Assembly (NCBI RefSeq): GCF_910592395.1 | Contig: NC_088320.1 | Coordinates: forward strand, 11,530,501 to 11,594,500 | Length of the DNA stretch: 64,000 nt | Direction: 5' to 3' | Source of the DNA: Lineus longissimus | Taxonomy: Eukaryota > Nemertea > Pilidiophora > Heteronemertea > Lineidae | In this document: in pieces, positions 11,917 to 23,790 of the stretch | How the letters are laid out: every line of letters begins with the position of its first letter | Numbering within the stretch: position 1 is the stretch's first letter | Position numbers and translations under genes: made by a program | The notes under the pieces: model-generated | The model's database searches: none | Told to the model about the DNA's origin: nothing | The model's input: the letters and a program-made list of their open reading frames with translations, nothing else

Positions 11917-12714
11917 TTGGGGTGGTTAGGTCCTCTCATTCCCAGCTGCCAGTCACAGTCTGGTAAATTTTTGTCTCAAGTATGAATTTTGGCAATGATC
12001 ATGGGTCGGGGTCCTATCATTCCCAGCCACGAGTCACAATCTGGTAACTTTTTGTCTCACGTATGAAGTTTGGCAGTGATCATGGGTCGGGGTCCTATCA
12101 TTCCCAGCCACGAGTCACAATCTGGTAACTTTTTGTCTCACGTATGAAGTTTGGCAGTGATCAGGGGTCGGGCTCCTATCATTCCCAGCCACGAGTCACA
12201 ATCTGGTAACTTTTTGTCTCACGTATGAAGTTTGGCAGTGATCAGGGGTCGGGCTCCTATCATTCCCAGCCACGAGTCACAATCTGGTAACTTTTTGTCT
12301 CACGTATGAAGTTTGGCAGTGATCATGGGTCGGGGTCCTATCATTCCCAGCCGTAAGTCACAATCTGGTAACTTTTTGTCTCACGTATGAAGTTTGGCAG
12401 TGGTCATGGGTCGGGGTCCCATCATTCCCAGCCGTAAGTCACAATCAGGTAACTTTTTGTCTCACATATAAAGTTTGGCAGTGATCAGGGGTCGGGGTCC
12501 TATCATTTCCAGCCACGAGTCACAATCTGGTAACTTTTTGTCTCACGTATGAAGTTTGGCAGTGGTCATGGGTCGGGGTCCCATCATTCCCAGCCGTAAG
12601 TCACAATCAGGTAACTTTTTGTCTCACATATAAAGTTTGGCAGTGATCAGGGGTCGGGGTCCTATCATTCCCAGCCACGAGTCACAATCTGGTAACTTTT
12701 TGTCTCACGTATGG
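11917..12714. repeat. 81-bp minisatellite, about 10 copies
   Basis: The same ~81-bp unit (atcatgggtcggggtcctat ... ctcacgtatgaagtttggca) starts at 12001, 12082, 12163 and so on. Variants alternate at ccacgag/ccgtaag and at gtcggggtcc/gtcgggctcc, so higher-order duplication is visible. The array is noncoding. Confidence 0.95.
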
Positions 12715-13525
12715 GCCCACTCATTGTTAATTCAAGAAGCGGATAATAGACGGCGAAAGCATCTGGCCAACTGTGAACTGTCTACTGTGTAAGTGGAAAA
12801 TGGAGACAGTGAAGAGTTCACTGTTTTGTGCGGAGCATGCTCTGTGTCATGGAAGGCAGCGGTATACGTCAGAAACTGAATTTCGACGTACAGGTTGCCT
12901 TTGTTAAACTGTACAAGGTGAAGTTATTGAACCACTCGAGGGGTCGCTAAATGTGTATGAGCATTGCAGATATCGGTCAAAATAACGAAAAAAAATAAGA
13001 AAAGGGCAGAAATTCGAATGAAACACCACGAAACACATCCCCAGAGGTTGATTCCATATAGCTTTAGAGGGAACCTGACAGCCTACCGTTAACTAGACAG
13101 CGATGACATGGTACCCTACTAAACTATTTAAAAATTGTAATCAATTAGCCCTATAAACGACGAAAACCATCGCGTTATGATCTAAAGGATAGTATCTAGC
13201 AAAAGCCCAGGCCGCTACATCGCAAAAATGTATCCAAATCTTCCATATTTTACTATACTGATGTTCAACTCACGTCATCTGCTAGAGTGAATAAGCGGCT
13301 GTTCCTTGAACCGTCTGTCACAACCAAGGGCTGCGGCGACTCAACGAAGGCTTTTTTCCTCTACTGCGTTTTATTATGAAACCTAAAAAAGTATATACAA
13401 ACATAAGTTAACGTAAACATATCACAAAATACGAACCAAAGGCAAAATACGAACTTAAACGAAAACTTACGGCTGTTCTTGCTCTGCTCTTGCATGTCCA
13501 ATTACTATGCGGCCAAAAGACCAGG

Positions 13526-14485
13526 GTACAGCAGCGATGTATGTGAATGGTCAAGTTGTCCATAGGCAACATGTCATGAGAAGTAACCTGGACAGTGTTG
13601 ACAACAAGCATGAGCGGTATCAGCTCGGATGGAAGGGGGATGAGCACGGTGGAATGGGTGTGTTTATCGCATCCTGATTTATCTGACAAAAGTCCGACAA
13701 AGTCCGACTTTTCCCTAAGAGGTCGGATTTTTTAAAAACATGTGATATAAAGTGTGAAACACACATCCAGAGTGACCCAAAGTGTGAATACCAATTAGCT
13801 CACTCAATTAGGTAACCTCATTAACCGCATTTAAGATAGGCCTTTGATTTTCATAGCCCTATTTTGGGAAGCCCTGATATTATGAAAGGTTTTTAAAAAA
13901 GCCGTCCCTTTCAGGGAAAAGTCGGACATTGTCGGACTATGCGCGTCAATACATTGACGTAAAGTGAAGCATGCACTTATATGCAATCTACTTCCAAATG
14001 AAGTTGATCGGCTATTACCTGACCATCGCCATTGCTCGATCAGCGGTCTGATATCACGGCAAGTGACAATTTGTTTGTGTCTCATTCAAAACCACAATAC
14101 ACTTCTTCCTCGAATCGAGTATTGTATTAAAATACGAGGCTGAAGTCAGAAACTCTTCAACAGAACCCCAATAGGTAGCTGGCTAAATTCTTTACGTTTT
14201 GTTTTTTCAGTCGTCGTTGATAGAGGGAAGTACATCCCGACTAATACGGACCGAAGCTTATATGACGTATCTGGCCCGATTGAAACAGCAACACGACGCA
14301 CACCAATAAGTTGCATTGCGTATTGTAAATCGCGGATTGTTCCTTGCAAACATGCTATTTTCTCGCAGAAAACGAAGAATTGTGAGCTTTTCTCAAAGTC
14401 CATTTATGCTTTACAAATTAGAACTAACTTAAAGGCAGAGGTTAAAACAGGATTTCACTACAAGCTAAAAGTGGAGGCCATGTAA
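13526..14485 (+). pseudogene. LamG-PAN gene copy 1 (5'-truncated remnant)
   Basis: 13526-13671 matches the middle of the LamG exon of the intact copy (AAMYVNGQVV ... ELGWKGDEHGG region) but lacks its start and the last ~60 codons, and it jumps directly into downstream intron sequence. The last exon, 14211-14485 (acceptor TTTTTTCAG, 275 nt), is intact: PAN/Apple-like, with the stop at the same position as in the other copies. No signal-peptide exon lies upstream. A dead or partial copy. Confidence 0.65.
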
Positions 14486-15438
14486 TTAATGAATAATTTG
14501 GTCATGTAATGATTGAAAAGAGTTGCTTCTATCTGATGAGCAGCATAACAAATTTCCAGTGATACAGATAGAAAAGCCAAAAGTCGTCAGTATACCCGGC
14601 GACGAAGGAGTTACCTTTACTGGTATCATCAGTTGCGACGTGGTACTATCGGCATAACCTTGTGCACGTGTGGAACATCACAATACATTCACTGGTAGAG
14701 GCTTTTCCGACTTCTTAACTGTTTCTCTAACTTTGTCCTGATTTAGCCGACAAAAGTCCGACATTGTCCGACTTTTCCCAGAAAGGAAAAAACACGGTGA
14801 AAAATATCAGGGCTTCCCAAAATAGGGCATTAAAGATCAAAGGCCTCGCTTTCCAAAATAGGGCATTATGGATCAAAGGCCTGTGTTGGATGGGGTTAAT
14901 GAGGTGACCTAATAGAGTGAGCTAATTAGTATTTACACTTAGGGTCACTCATAGGTCTTTGATCCTTATTAATGCCCTAGTCGCCAACTCTACTACGTGG
15001 CATCGGCAGCGCTCATGTTTCTACGAGGAATATTTTTATCACTCAGTCATACCATACCCATGCATCTTGACCACAAGATTTCGACGTTACTGAAAGTACT
15101 TGAAATATTAGCGATAAACAATGGGTGAGCCTATGTGAACCAGACCTGACCAAATGTAACAGCCGACGAATGTCTTGCGCCCTATCACTGCTTGGAGATG
15201 AAGACAGATTACGGACACCACACGGTCAAAGACCTGGCCAAGCTTAACTTGAGGAAGCTGGGGGCTGCCTGCTGCGAATGAAGTCAACTGGTCATGTGCG
15301 TAGCTAGTCTTTCGGCCGGGGAGGCTCTCTTGGGGAAGGGATGGCTTATTGACACTTTTTGAAAACATTCGGCCTGAATCACCGATCATAAATAAATACA
15401 TATAAGACATTATTTTGGTGACCTCTGCGGCATCCGAC

Positions 15439-15454
15439 CCCCCCCCCCCCCCTC
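15439..15454 (+). repeat. Poly-C tract upstream of LamG-PAN copy 2
   Basis: A C-run of about 14 bases, conserved in position at ~19,477-19,494 upstream of copy 3. It is part of the duplicated 5' flank. Confidence 0.8.
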
Positions 15455-15587
15455 CCCGCTGCCCAGCTAGCTTTGCCTAATGCAGCTAATGGTGATCATA
15501 ATTCAACCTCACAAATGTGCCATCATGATGTTTCATTTACACACTTATTGATCTTCATGACGAAATATGCAGCAATCGATAGTCTGG

Positions 15588-15596
15588 TATATATAC
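15588..15596 (+). promoter_or_regulatory. Candidate TATA box, LamG-PAN copy 2
   Basis: TATATATAC about 150 bp upstream of the start codon, in the conserved context gtctggtatatat.caacaatctata. The same context precedes copy 3 (19,627) and copy 4 (22,430). Conservation in all three supports a core-promoter role; no transcription start is visible directly. Confidence 0.45.
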
Positions 15597-15745
15597 AACA
15601 ATCTATAAGACATACTTATAGGCCTTTGAAAGTTTGCATCGTTGGCTCACCGAACAGCGCTGATTAACGTTCCTCAATGCATAATTGAGGATCAAATCAC
15701 TGAGACGTCGATGATAATCGGGTTTCATATGCGGAAACGCCCAGC

Positions 15746-18584
15746 ATGAAACGCCTGCTGAATTTCAATTTGTGGCTGTCAATCATCATTTCCCTCGTAA
15801 CAGAGGCAATCTTACATCAAATTATGGAGCGTGAGTACAACCATAAACACACTCAGTGCTTTCTTTCCCATATCCCCACTCTTCCTCGATATTTTCTCTT
15901 TAAAGAAGAACCCAACCGATTCATTCCTGACCGCCGCTACCGCCCCCTCGAGCTTCCGCCCACCAAAGTTGAGCTTGTGTCTCACTAGCCAGCGGTGGAC
16001 CCCGCTGGGCGAGACGTCAGACATACCCATACCCTGAAAATGCTCAAAACTCACATCAGAATTGCCCGAATTGGGACCAAGGAGCGGGCTTATATGCTAT
16101 GTAAAGGAGATTTTTGAGGCACAAGAGCTGACCTCCATAAGATAACCGGATATATGTACTTTGGAGGTTCATTGCCAAAAGTGTAACCCATCTAAGCTTG
16201 TTTCGCTATATGGCCCAGAACACGAACGAAGAAAATTCGCCCTCAATGAACTTGGACAAATCTCGCCCCGCGGCTTGGACGTATGTTCGGATATGAGGCC
16301 CAACTGCAGTGGCGGCGTGGTCCTAAACTCACAGAAGATGGCCTCATAAAATCACCAAAGCATCCTATGTAGATGGAAATTATGATCATGACGTTTAAGT
16401 AAGTAGTATTTTGAATAGGACAGGCCCATACATTAACATGGAGACGGGATGCGCCTGAATAACTGTATTTTTGGGGTAGGACTAAAGACGGCCACGTATC
16501 CACTGGTTAGTGAGACCTTCACAGATATAATTGGAAGATTCTCGTTCCTCTTTCAGCAATCGTCAGTTATAGCCTCAACGAACCTCATCCAGACGTCAGG
16601 TATATCGGTTTTTAGATATACATGTACAAGCAATTACGAAAGTAGGTCTCAAACCGACTGGGATGACTAATATCACTTACCAATTGTCCGCTCAACCGAT
16701 GTAGAGACGAATCATACCAGATCCTGAGGAATAAGTTTGCCGCTTCGAGTAGTCTGCATCGAGAATTGCTTTATAGACCATTCTCCAAGCAGATCTAATG
16801 TCTAGGATTATAGTCTCTCTGCCGACACAGATTTCTATTAAACAGCGAGGCCCGGGATGTGGCACAGGCTCTTGATGATATTCGAATCATAGCAGAGCAT
16901 AGCTATCGTACCTACAAAAAAAACCCCAACACAGATCACATAGAACTCGTGAAATAAACGACTTAATTAATATTCGTTTTGGAGCTAATCGAACGCTATG
17001 AATCTCTTTGTGATCTACTCTACGGATCGTGGACGAGGTGAACAAGGTGGCGCCCCATGTTGGAAACCATGGAACGATGTAATTACGGAAATCAAGGACT
17101 TTTACCCCAGTTAATTTTGAGGACAACAACACAGTTTCCCAAAGACATCTCTTGTAGCATCCTGAGGAAATCAGGGATTAATGTAAGCTGGGGCAGCGAA
17201 CGTTAACCAATGATTTCCCCAGGATGCTCTTAACTAGCGTGAAGTAACTTGATTTCATTTTCATTTTCTGTTATATTATTGGTTCATTAATCAGAATCAC
17301 TGGTAACGCAGATTACGTTCACTCAGTCATATTCCGGTCTGTCTTGACAATTAGGGACAACACGGCAAGGATCACAATTCCAAGATTCGAAATGAGAGGC
17401 TTTAGTTTCACTATAGCTCTTTATATTTACATACTCGAACATAATAGACAGACGATGCTACTAGGTGACTGGACAAGACCATACCAGTTTCTGCTTAATT
17501 TTTCACGAATCATATTTCGGTTTCACCTCCGTCAGACTTATCATAAAGTTATCATTCACCTAAAATGCAAAATTAAAGACACCTTATTAAACTTGCTACG
17601 GTGGACATCTGTTGTTGTGACCTGGGACCGTCGAGAGCGTACAGCAGCGATGTATGTGAATGGTCAAGTTGTCCAAAGGCAACATGTCATGGGAAGTAAC
17701 CTGGAAAGTATTTACAACAAGCATGAGCGGTATCAGCTCGGATGGAAGGGGGATGAGCACGGTGGAGCGGATGTGTTTATCGGATCCATGAGTAGTCTCC
17801 ATGTTTATCACCATGCACTTTCTCCAAGCAATGTCAAGAAGTTCCATAGCGCCAGTAGGTGAACGCGATGTTATAACTTTTATCACCAGTAGGAGTCTTG
17901 ATGATTTCTCTAACTTTTTCCTGATTTATCTGACAAAAGTCCGACAATGTCCGACTTTTCCCTGAAAGTTTGGATTTTTTAAAACCTATGATAATACCAG
18001 GGCTTCCCATAATAGGTCAATAAAGATTGAATGGGGTTAATGAGGTGTGAGCCAAACTCTCATAGTGACCCAAAGTGTGAATACTAATTAGCTCACTCAA
18101 GTAGGAAACCTAATGCCACTGGCCATCGCTATTGCTCGATCAGTGGTCTGATATCTCGGCTAGTGTAGCGTGTTTGTTTCTCATTCAAAACCACAATATA
18201 CTTCTTCCTCGAATCGAGCATTGTATTAAAATACGAGGCTGAAGTCAGAAACTCTTCAACAGAACCCCAATAGGTAGCTGCCTAAATTCTTTACGTTTTG
18301 TTTTTTCAGTCGTCGTTGATAGAGGGAAGTACATCCGGACAAACACGGACAGAAGCTTATATGACGTATCTGGCCCGATTGAAACAGCAACACGACGCAC
18401 ACCAATAAGCTGCATTGCGTATTGTAAATCGCGGATTGTTCCTTGCAAACATGCTATTTTCTCGCAGAAAACGAAGAATTGTGAGCTTTTCTCAAAGTCG
18501 ATTTATGTTTTACAAATAAGAACTAACTTAAAGGCAGAGGTTAAAACAGGATTTCACTACAAGCTAAAAGTGGAGGCCATGTAA
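15746..18584 (+). CDS. Secreted LamG + PAN/Apple-like protein, copy 2 (4 exons, intact)
   Basis: Exons: 15746-15830, 16557-16599, 17295-17854 and 18310-18584. Donors are GTGAGT, GTATAT, GTAGGT; acceptors are CTCTTTCAG, TTAATCAG, TTTTTTCAG; phases are 1, 2, 1. The total is 963 nt = 320 residues plus stop with no internal stop. Residues 1-~21 are a signal peptide (MKRLL, then LWLSIIISLVT). ~44-229 form a LamG/concanavalin-like jelly roll (DNTARITIPRFEMRGFSFTIALYI, then WTSVVVTWDRRERTAAMYVNGQ, LGWKGDE, FIGSMSSLHVYHHALS). ~230-300 are PAN/Apple-like with Cys264, 268, 275 and 287. This points to a small secreted or extracellular carbohydrate/protein-binding molecule; the partner is unknown. The last exon (275 nt, same stop) is preserved in three copies, which argues for past selection. 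I do not recognise a named orthologue. Confidence 0.75.
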
Positions 18585-18599
18585 TTAATGAATAATTTG

Positions 18600-19825
18600 G
18601 TCATGTAATGAGTGAAAAGAGTTGCTTCTATCTGATGAGCAGCATAACAGATTTCCATTGATACAGATAGACAAGCCAAAAGTCGTTAGTATACTCGGCG
18701 ACGAAGGAATTACCTCTACTGGTATCATCAGTTGCGACGTGGTACTATCGGCATAACCTTGTGCACGTGTGGAACATCAAAATGCATTCACTAGAAGAGG
18801 CTTTTCCGACTTCTTAACAGTTTCTCTACCGTTTTCCTGATTTATCCGAAAAAAGTCCGACATTGTCCGACTTTTCCCAGAAAGGAAAAAACCTGTGAAA
18901 AATATCAGGGCTTCCCAAAATAGAGCATTAGAGGTCATAGACCTGGGTTGGATAGGGTTAATGAGGTGACCTAATTGAGTGAGCTAATTAGTATTTACAC
19001 TTAGGGTCACTCATAGGTCTTTGAACCTTATTAATGCCCTAGTCGCCAACTCTACTACGTGACATCGGCAGCGCTCATGTTTCTACGAGGAATATTTTTA
19101 TCACTCAGTCATACCATACCCATGCATCTTGACCACAAGATTTCGACGTTACTGAAAGTACTTGAAATATTAGTGATAAACAATGGGTGAGCCTATGTGA
19201 ACCAGACCTGACCAAATGTACCAGCCGACGAATGTCTTGCGCCCTATCACTGCTTAGAGATGGAGACAGATTACGGACACCAGATGGTCGAAGACGATGG
19301 GGGCTGCCTGCTGCGCATGAAGTCGACTGGTCATGTGCGTAGCTAGTCTTTCGGTAGGGGAGGCTCTCTTGGGGCGGGGTGGCTAATTGACACTTTCTGA
19401 AAACATTCGGCCTGAATCACCGATCATAAATATATACATGTAAGACATTATTTTGGTGACTTCTGCGGTATCTGACACCCCCCCCCCCCCCCCCCCGCTG
19501 CCCAGCTAGCTTTGCCTAATGCAGGTAATAGTGATCATAAGTCAACCTCACAATTGTGCCATCATGATGTTTCATTTTAACACTTATTGATCTTTATGAC
19601 GAAATATGCAGCAATCGATAGTCTGGTATATATTCAACAATCTATATGACAAACTTATAGGCCTTTGAAACTTTGCCTCCTTGGCTCACCGAACAGAGCA
19701 TTATGCAATGGACACAATTTTTGTGCTACAAGCATCATCACTTATTATTTGGCTTACTGATCACTCAGATCTAATCTGTGTCACACGTCGATGATAATTG
19801 GGTTTCTTTTTCGGAAATAACAGGC
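18600..19825. other. Duplicated intergenic/5'-flank segment
   Basis: This matches 14,500-15,745 nearly base for base with small indels (poly-C tract included). The offset is about 4.1 kb at the left end and 4.04-4.08 kb at the right. It contains no gene of its own and is the spacer of the tandem LamG-PAN duplication. Confidence 0.7.
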
Positions 19826-20460
19826 ATGCAAAGTTTGCTGCATTCCCGTTTGTGGCTGTTGTCAATCACCATTACCTCGTTGACAGCGTCACTCCGGCGT
19901 CAAAATATGGAGCGTGAGTACCACTATATACATACTTACTGCTCTCTATCGCATTTCCCCACTCTTACTCGATATTTTCTCTTCAAAGATGAACCCAACA
20001 GATTCATGCATGATCGCAGCCACCTCCCTCGAGCCCAAATATGAGCCCAACCGATTCATTCCTGACCGCAGCTAGCCCATTATATAGCCTCGATCCGCTA
20101 CGCTGTACATCGAGCCCATGTGTGAGCTCGAAAAAAGCCAGGAATTCTAGCCCAAACGCATTTAAACTTAAGCCATGATGAAAAACAGGAAAACCCCTCG
20201 GTTTAAAAATAACTTGACGTCACAAGGCTAGCCAACCAATCAAGCCATTGTTTCGGCAACAAATCATTATCGCAATAGGCACGTCGCACTTCGTCCCTTT
20301 TGGGGACGAAGTATTGGTCTAGACCACAGCCAACTCCCCTCGTACTTCCGCCCATCAAACAGAGAAGGATATCGTTGGAAGAATTCTCGTCTAAGGATAT
20401 TATCGTTCCTATTTCAGCAATCATCAGTTATAGTCTTAATGGACCTCATCCAGACGTGAG
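19826..20460 (+). pseudogene. LamG-PAN gene copy 3 (exons 1-2 only)
   Basis: Exon 1 is 19826-19913 (88 nt, signal peptide with LWLLSITITSLTAS, donor GTGAGT, phase 1). Exon 2 is 20418-20460 (43 nt, acceptor ATTTCAG, donor GTGGGT). The upstream TATA context is conserved. No LamG or PAN exon follows before the next copy's exon 1 at 22,654: the sequence matches copy 2 intron 2 until about 21,333 and then diverges. Either this is a truncated copy, or it is an alternative first exon pair spliced to the exons at 25.5-26.8 kb. Confidence 0.55.
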
Positions 20461-20699
20461 GTGGGTATATGGACTTACAAGCAATCACGAAAGGAGGCCT
20501 GCCGCTTCGAGTACCCTGCATTGAGAATGGCTTCAAAGGCCATTCAGGTCCAAGAATAGTCTCTCTGCCATCGTAGATGTTCATCAAATCGCAAAGTCCC
20601 GGATGTGGCACAGGCTCTTGATGATATTCGAATCATAGCAGAGCAAAGCGATCGTACCTACAATCAGACACCCCCACACAGAACACATAGAACGCTGGA

Positions 20700-21110
20700 G
20701 ATAAAGGAGTGATAGGATGCACCTAAAATTTGGAATAAAAACCAGTATTAGACCACTTAGGGTCATATTTGGCCAAAATGTGTTAAAATGGCTATTTTAA
20801 CTTGAGTGGTTCACATAAGACTGTTTTCGGCATCAGCACACCTGTCTTCATTGAATAGGCCTGCCGATCGCGAAACCACCTCACCTAAAATTCTAATCAG
20901 AAGCTAGTAAATATGTATTTAATATCAAAATATGGCATTTTTTGCAAAAAAAGGTTAAAATGGCTATTTTGTCTTGAGTGGTGCAAATAAGACTGCTATT
21001 TTAGAATGAACGCCCCTTTTTACAAAGAGTAAGCCTGTCAAAACATCCTTACCTAAAATTCTGATTAAAGGCAACTGTATCTTGGAGTACTTGTTATTCA
21101 GATTGTGTCA
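20700..21110. repeat. Two diverged ~160-bp direct repeats, present again at 23.8-24.2 kb
   Basis: The block containing ggttaaaatggctatttt, cttgagtggt and cacctaaaattctaatcag occurs twice in a row here and twice again near 23,820-24,180. The locus was therefore tandemly repeated before the larger duplication. Confidence 0.7.
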
Positions 21111-23282
21111 ATTATTTATTTAGGAGCTGATCAATCGCTATGAATCTGGTATCTTCACGCACTTGTGATCTTCTCTACGGATCGTGGACGAGGTAAACAA
21201 GGTGGCGCCCCCTGTTGGCAATCATGGAACGATGTAGTTACGGAAATCAAGGGCTTTTTCCCCAGTTAATTTTGAGGACAACAACAAAGTTTCCCGAAGA
21301 CATCTCCTGTAGCATCCTGAGGAAATCAGGGATTAATGTCATCCCGGTGGATAACCGTAGTGGTTTAGCGACCAATATGTACGGTTCAGCAAACTTCCGT
21401 TTTGCTCGAATTTTCAAGGTAGCACACAATTTTACAATTTTCAGTAAGTTCCTGTGGTTTAATCCGGTTCTGCTTATAATGCATGCATCATCAGTCGTTG
21501 TAGTTTACATCAGTATGCCCATATTATGGTTCTGACTTAGAGAAAAAGAGCTAATATTCACGTTGAAAGTTAGAAATTTGATGATCTTCAAAGACATCAT
21601 TTTATGGCGAAGCGTCTGAAATTGACGCCATTTTTGCATGGCTATCATGTACTACAAAACTAACAATAAAGACTGACGAAGTAACAAGTAATTTGCATGC
21701 CCTTTGGCTGAGATACATTGCAAAATATGTTGACTTCGTGAAAGTGTACGATGTTTAGCGATATTACTGTACACCGGTTTAGCAATGTAACGCACTGAAA
21801 GTGTACGGGTTGTATGGTTCAACGATTGAAAATTATTTATCGCATTTCACTCGTAATATGGCCCAGACAGTCATAATTCCCAATCTAAAAGGTAACTTTA
21901 CTACCAATAGTCGATCGTTTTTGCCTTCGAGGCGTGGGAATTGTCTTCAATTAGCCAAATATTTTACTCTATTTCAGGAGCAACTTTTGTGAGAAAACGT
22001 CGACGAAAATGCACGGTCTCGTCGAGCAGTTTCTCATACGCAATCACTGAAAGTGCACTTTATGCTTGTAGGTCTTGTGGCACACCGTATACTCTGTTTT
22101 TTATGAACCTTGACGTTTATGGATAGGATGACCACGGAGAAGAGAAGAACTGGGATTGCCATGCCGGTGTGACAGCGGATATAGTCTCCCTGGAGTCATA
22201 GTCCCGTAGCATTGTATTTGACCAATTAAACATCATGATCTATTGTACCGCTAACCCTAACCAAAACATTTAGCAATGCGGGCTATTGTTACACGGACTA
22301 TCAGCCCTAGGACTACTAGCCCTTGCACACCGGCACCGTGTCATGGAATGCTGCAGTATACGTCTGAAACTGAATTTTAATGAACATATTGCCTTTGTTA
22401 AACCGCACAAGGTGAAGTCGATCATCTGGTATATATTCAACAATCTATATGACAAACTTATAGGCCTTTGAAAGTTTGCCTCATTGGCTCACCGAACAGA
22501 GCATTATACAATGGACACTATTTTTGTGCTACAAGTATCATCACTTTCAATTTGGCTAACTGATCAACGTTCCTCAATGCATAGAGGATCACTCAGATCA
22601 CATATGTATAACACGTCGATGATAATCGGGTTTCTTCTGCGGAAATGACAAGCATGCAACGTCTGCTGCATTCCCGTTTGTGGCTGTCAATCACCATTAC
22701 TTTGGTGACAGCGTCAGTCCGGCGTCAAAATATGGAGCGTGAGTACCACTATATACATACTTAGTGCTCTCTATCGCATTTTCCCACTCTTACTAGATAT
22801 TTTCTCTTCAAAGATGAACCCAACAGATTCATGCATGATCGCAGCCATCTCCCTCGAGCCCAAAGATGAGCCCAACCGATTCATTCCTGACCGCAGCTAG
22901 CCCATTATATAGCCTCGATCCGCTACGCTGTACATCGAGCCCATGTGTGAGCTCGAAAAATGCCAGGAAATCCAGCCCAAACGCATTTGAGTTTAAGCCA
23001 TGAAGAAAAACAGGAAAACCCCTCGGTGTAAAAATAGTTTGACGTCACAAGGCTAGCCAACCAATCAGGCCATTGTTTCGGCAACAAATCATTTTCGCAA
23101 TAGGCACCTCGCACTTCGTCCCTTTTGGGGATGAAGTGCGAGGTGCTGGGATAGACCAGTACGAAGTATTGGTCTAGACCGGAGCCACCTCCCCTCGTAC
23201 TTCCGCCCATCAAACAGACAAGAATTCCGCCCATCAAACAGACAAGAATTCTCGTCTAAGGATATTCTCGTTCCTATTTCAG

Positions 23283-23467
23283 CTATCATCAGTTATAGTC
23301 TAAATGGACCTCATCCAGACGTGAGGTGGGTATAAGTTCCTCTTTCAGCTATCATCAGTTATAGTCTTAATGGACCTCATTCTGACGTGAGGTGGTTCTA
23401 TGAACATTCTCGTTCCTCTTTCAGCTATCATCAGTTATAGTCTGAATGGACCTCATCCAGACGTGAG
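23283..23467 (+). repeat. Triplicated 43-nt mini-exon with splice sites
   Basis: Three near-identical units of ~66-76 bp, each with a TTTCAG acceptor, the 43-nt exon (ctatcatcagttatagtct...) and a GTGGGT/GTGGTT donor. Exon phase is 1 in / 2 out, so only one unit (or four) keeps the downstream frame; including two or three would shift it. Confidence 0.75.
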
Positions 23468-23766
23468 GTGGGTATATGGACTTACAAGCAATCACGAAAG
23501 GAGGTCTCAAACCGACTTGGATGGCCAATATCACTTAATACCTCATGTTCGCTCAAATGATGCAGAGACGAAACACAACAGATTCTAATGAGTCAGGGTG
23601 CTGCTTCGAGTACCCTGCATTGAGCATGGCTTCAAAGGCCATTCATGTCCAAGAATAGTCTCTCTGCCAACATAGATGTTCATTTAATCGCCAAGTCCCG
23701 GATGTGGCACATAGGCGCTTGATGATATTCGAATCATAGCAGAGCAAAGCGATCGTACCTACAATC

Positions 23767-23790
23767 AGACACCCCCCCCCCCCCCCCCCC
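23767..23790 (+). repeat. Poly-C tract
   Basis: A homopolymer C run of about 20 bases inside the duplicated block. The corresponding place near 20,670 has only a short CCCCC, so it expanded recently. Confidence 0.8.

Noticed and set aside
11917-12714. CRISPR-like array
   Set aside because: Units are contiguous 81-bp minisatellite copies without unique spacers, in an animal genome.
14146-14403. 85-codon minus-strand ORF (also at 18,245 and 26,426)
   Set aside because: It is the antisense shadow of the PAN-like last exon; the plus strand has the acceptor, the cysteine pattern and a conserved stop in all copies.
21215-21535. Possible extra LamG-PAN exon reading TTKFPEDISCSILRKSGINV
   Set aside because: It has an AG before it and AAG/GTAGCA after it, but the homologous intron of copy 2 loses this frame and phases do not fit the neighbouring exons.
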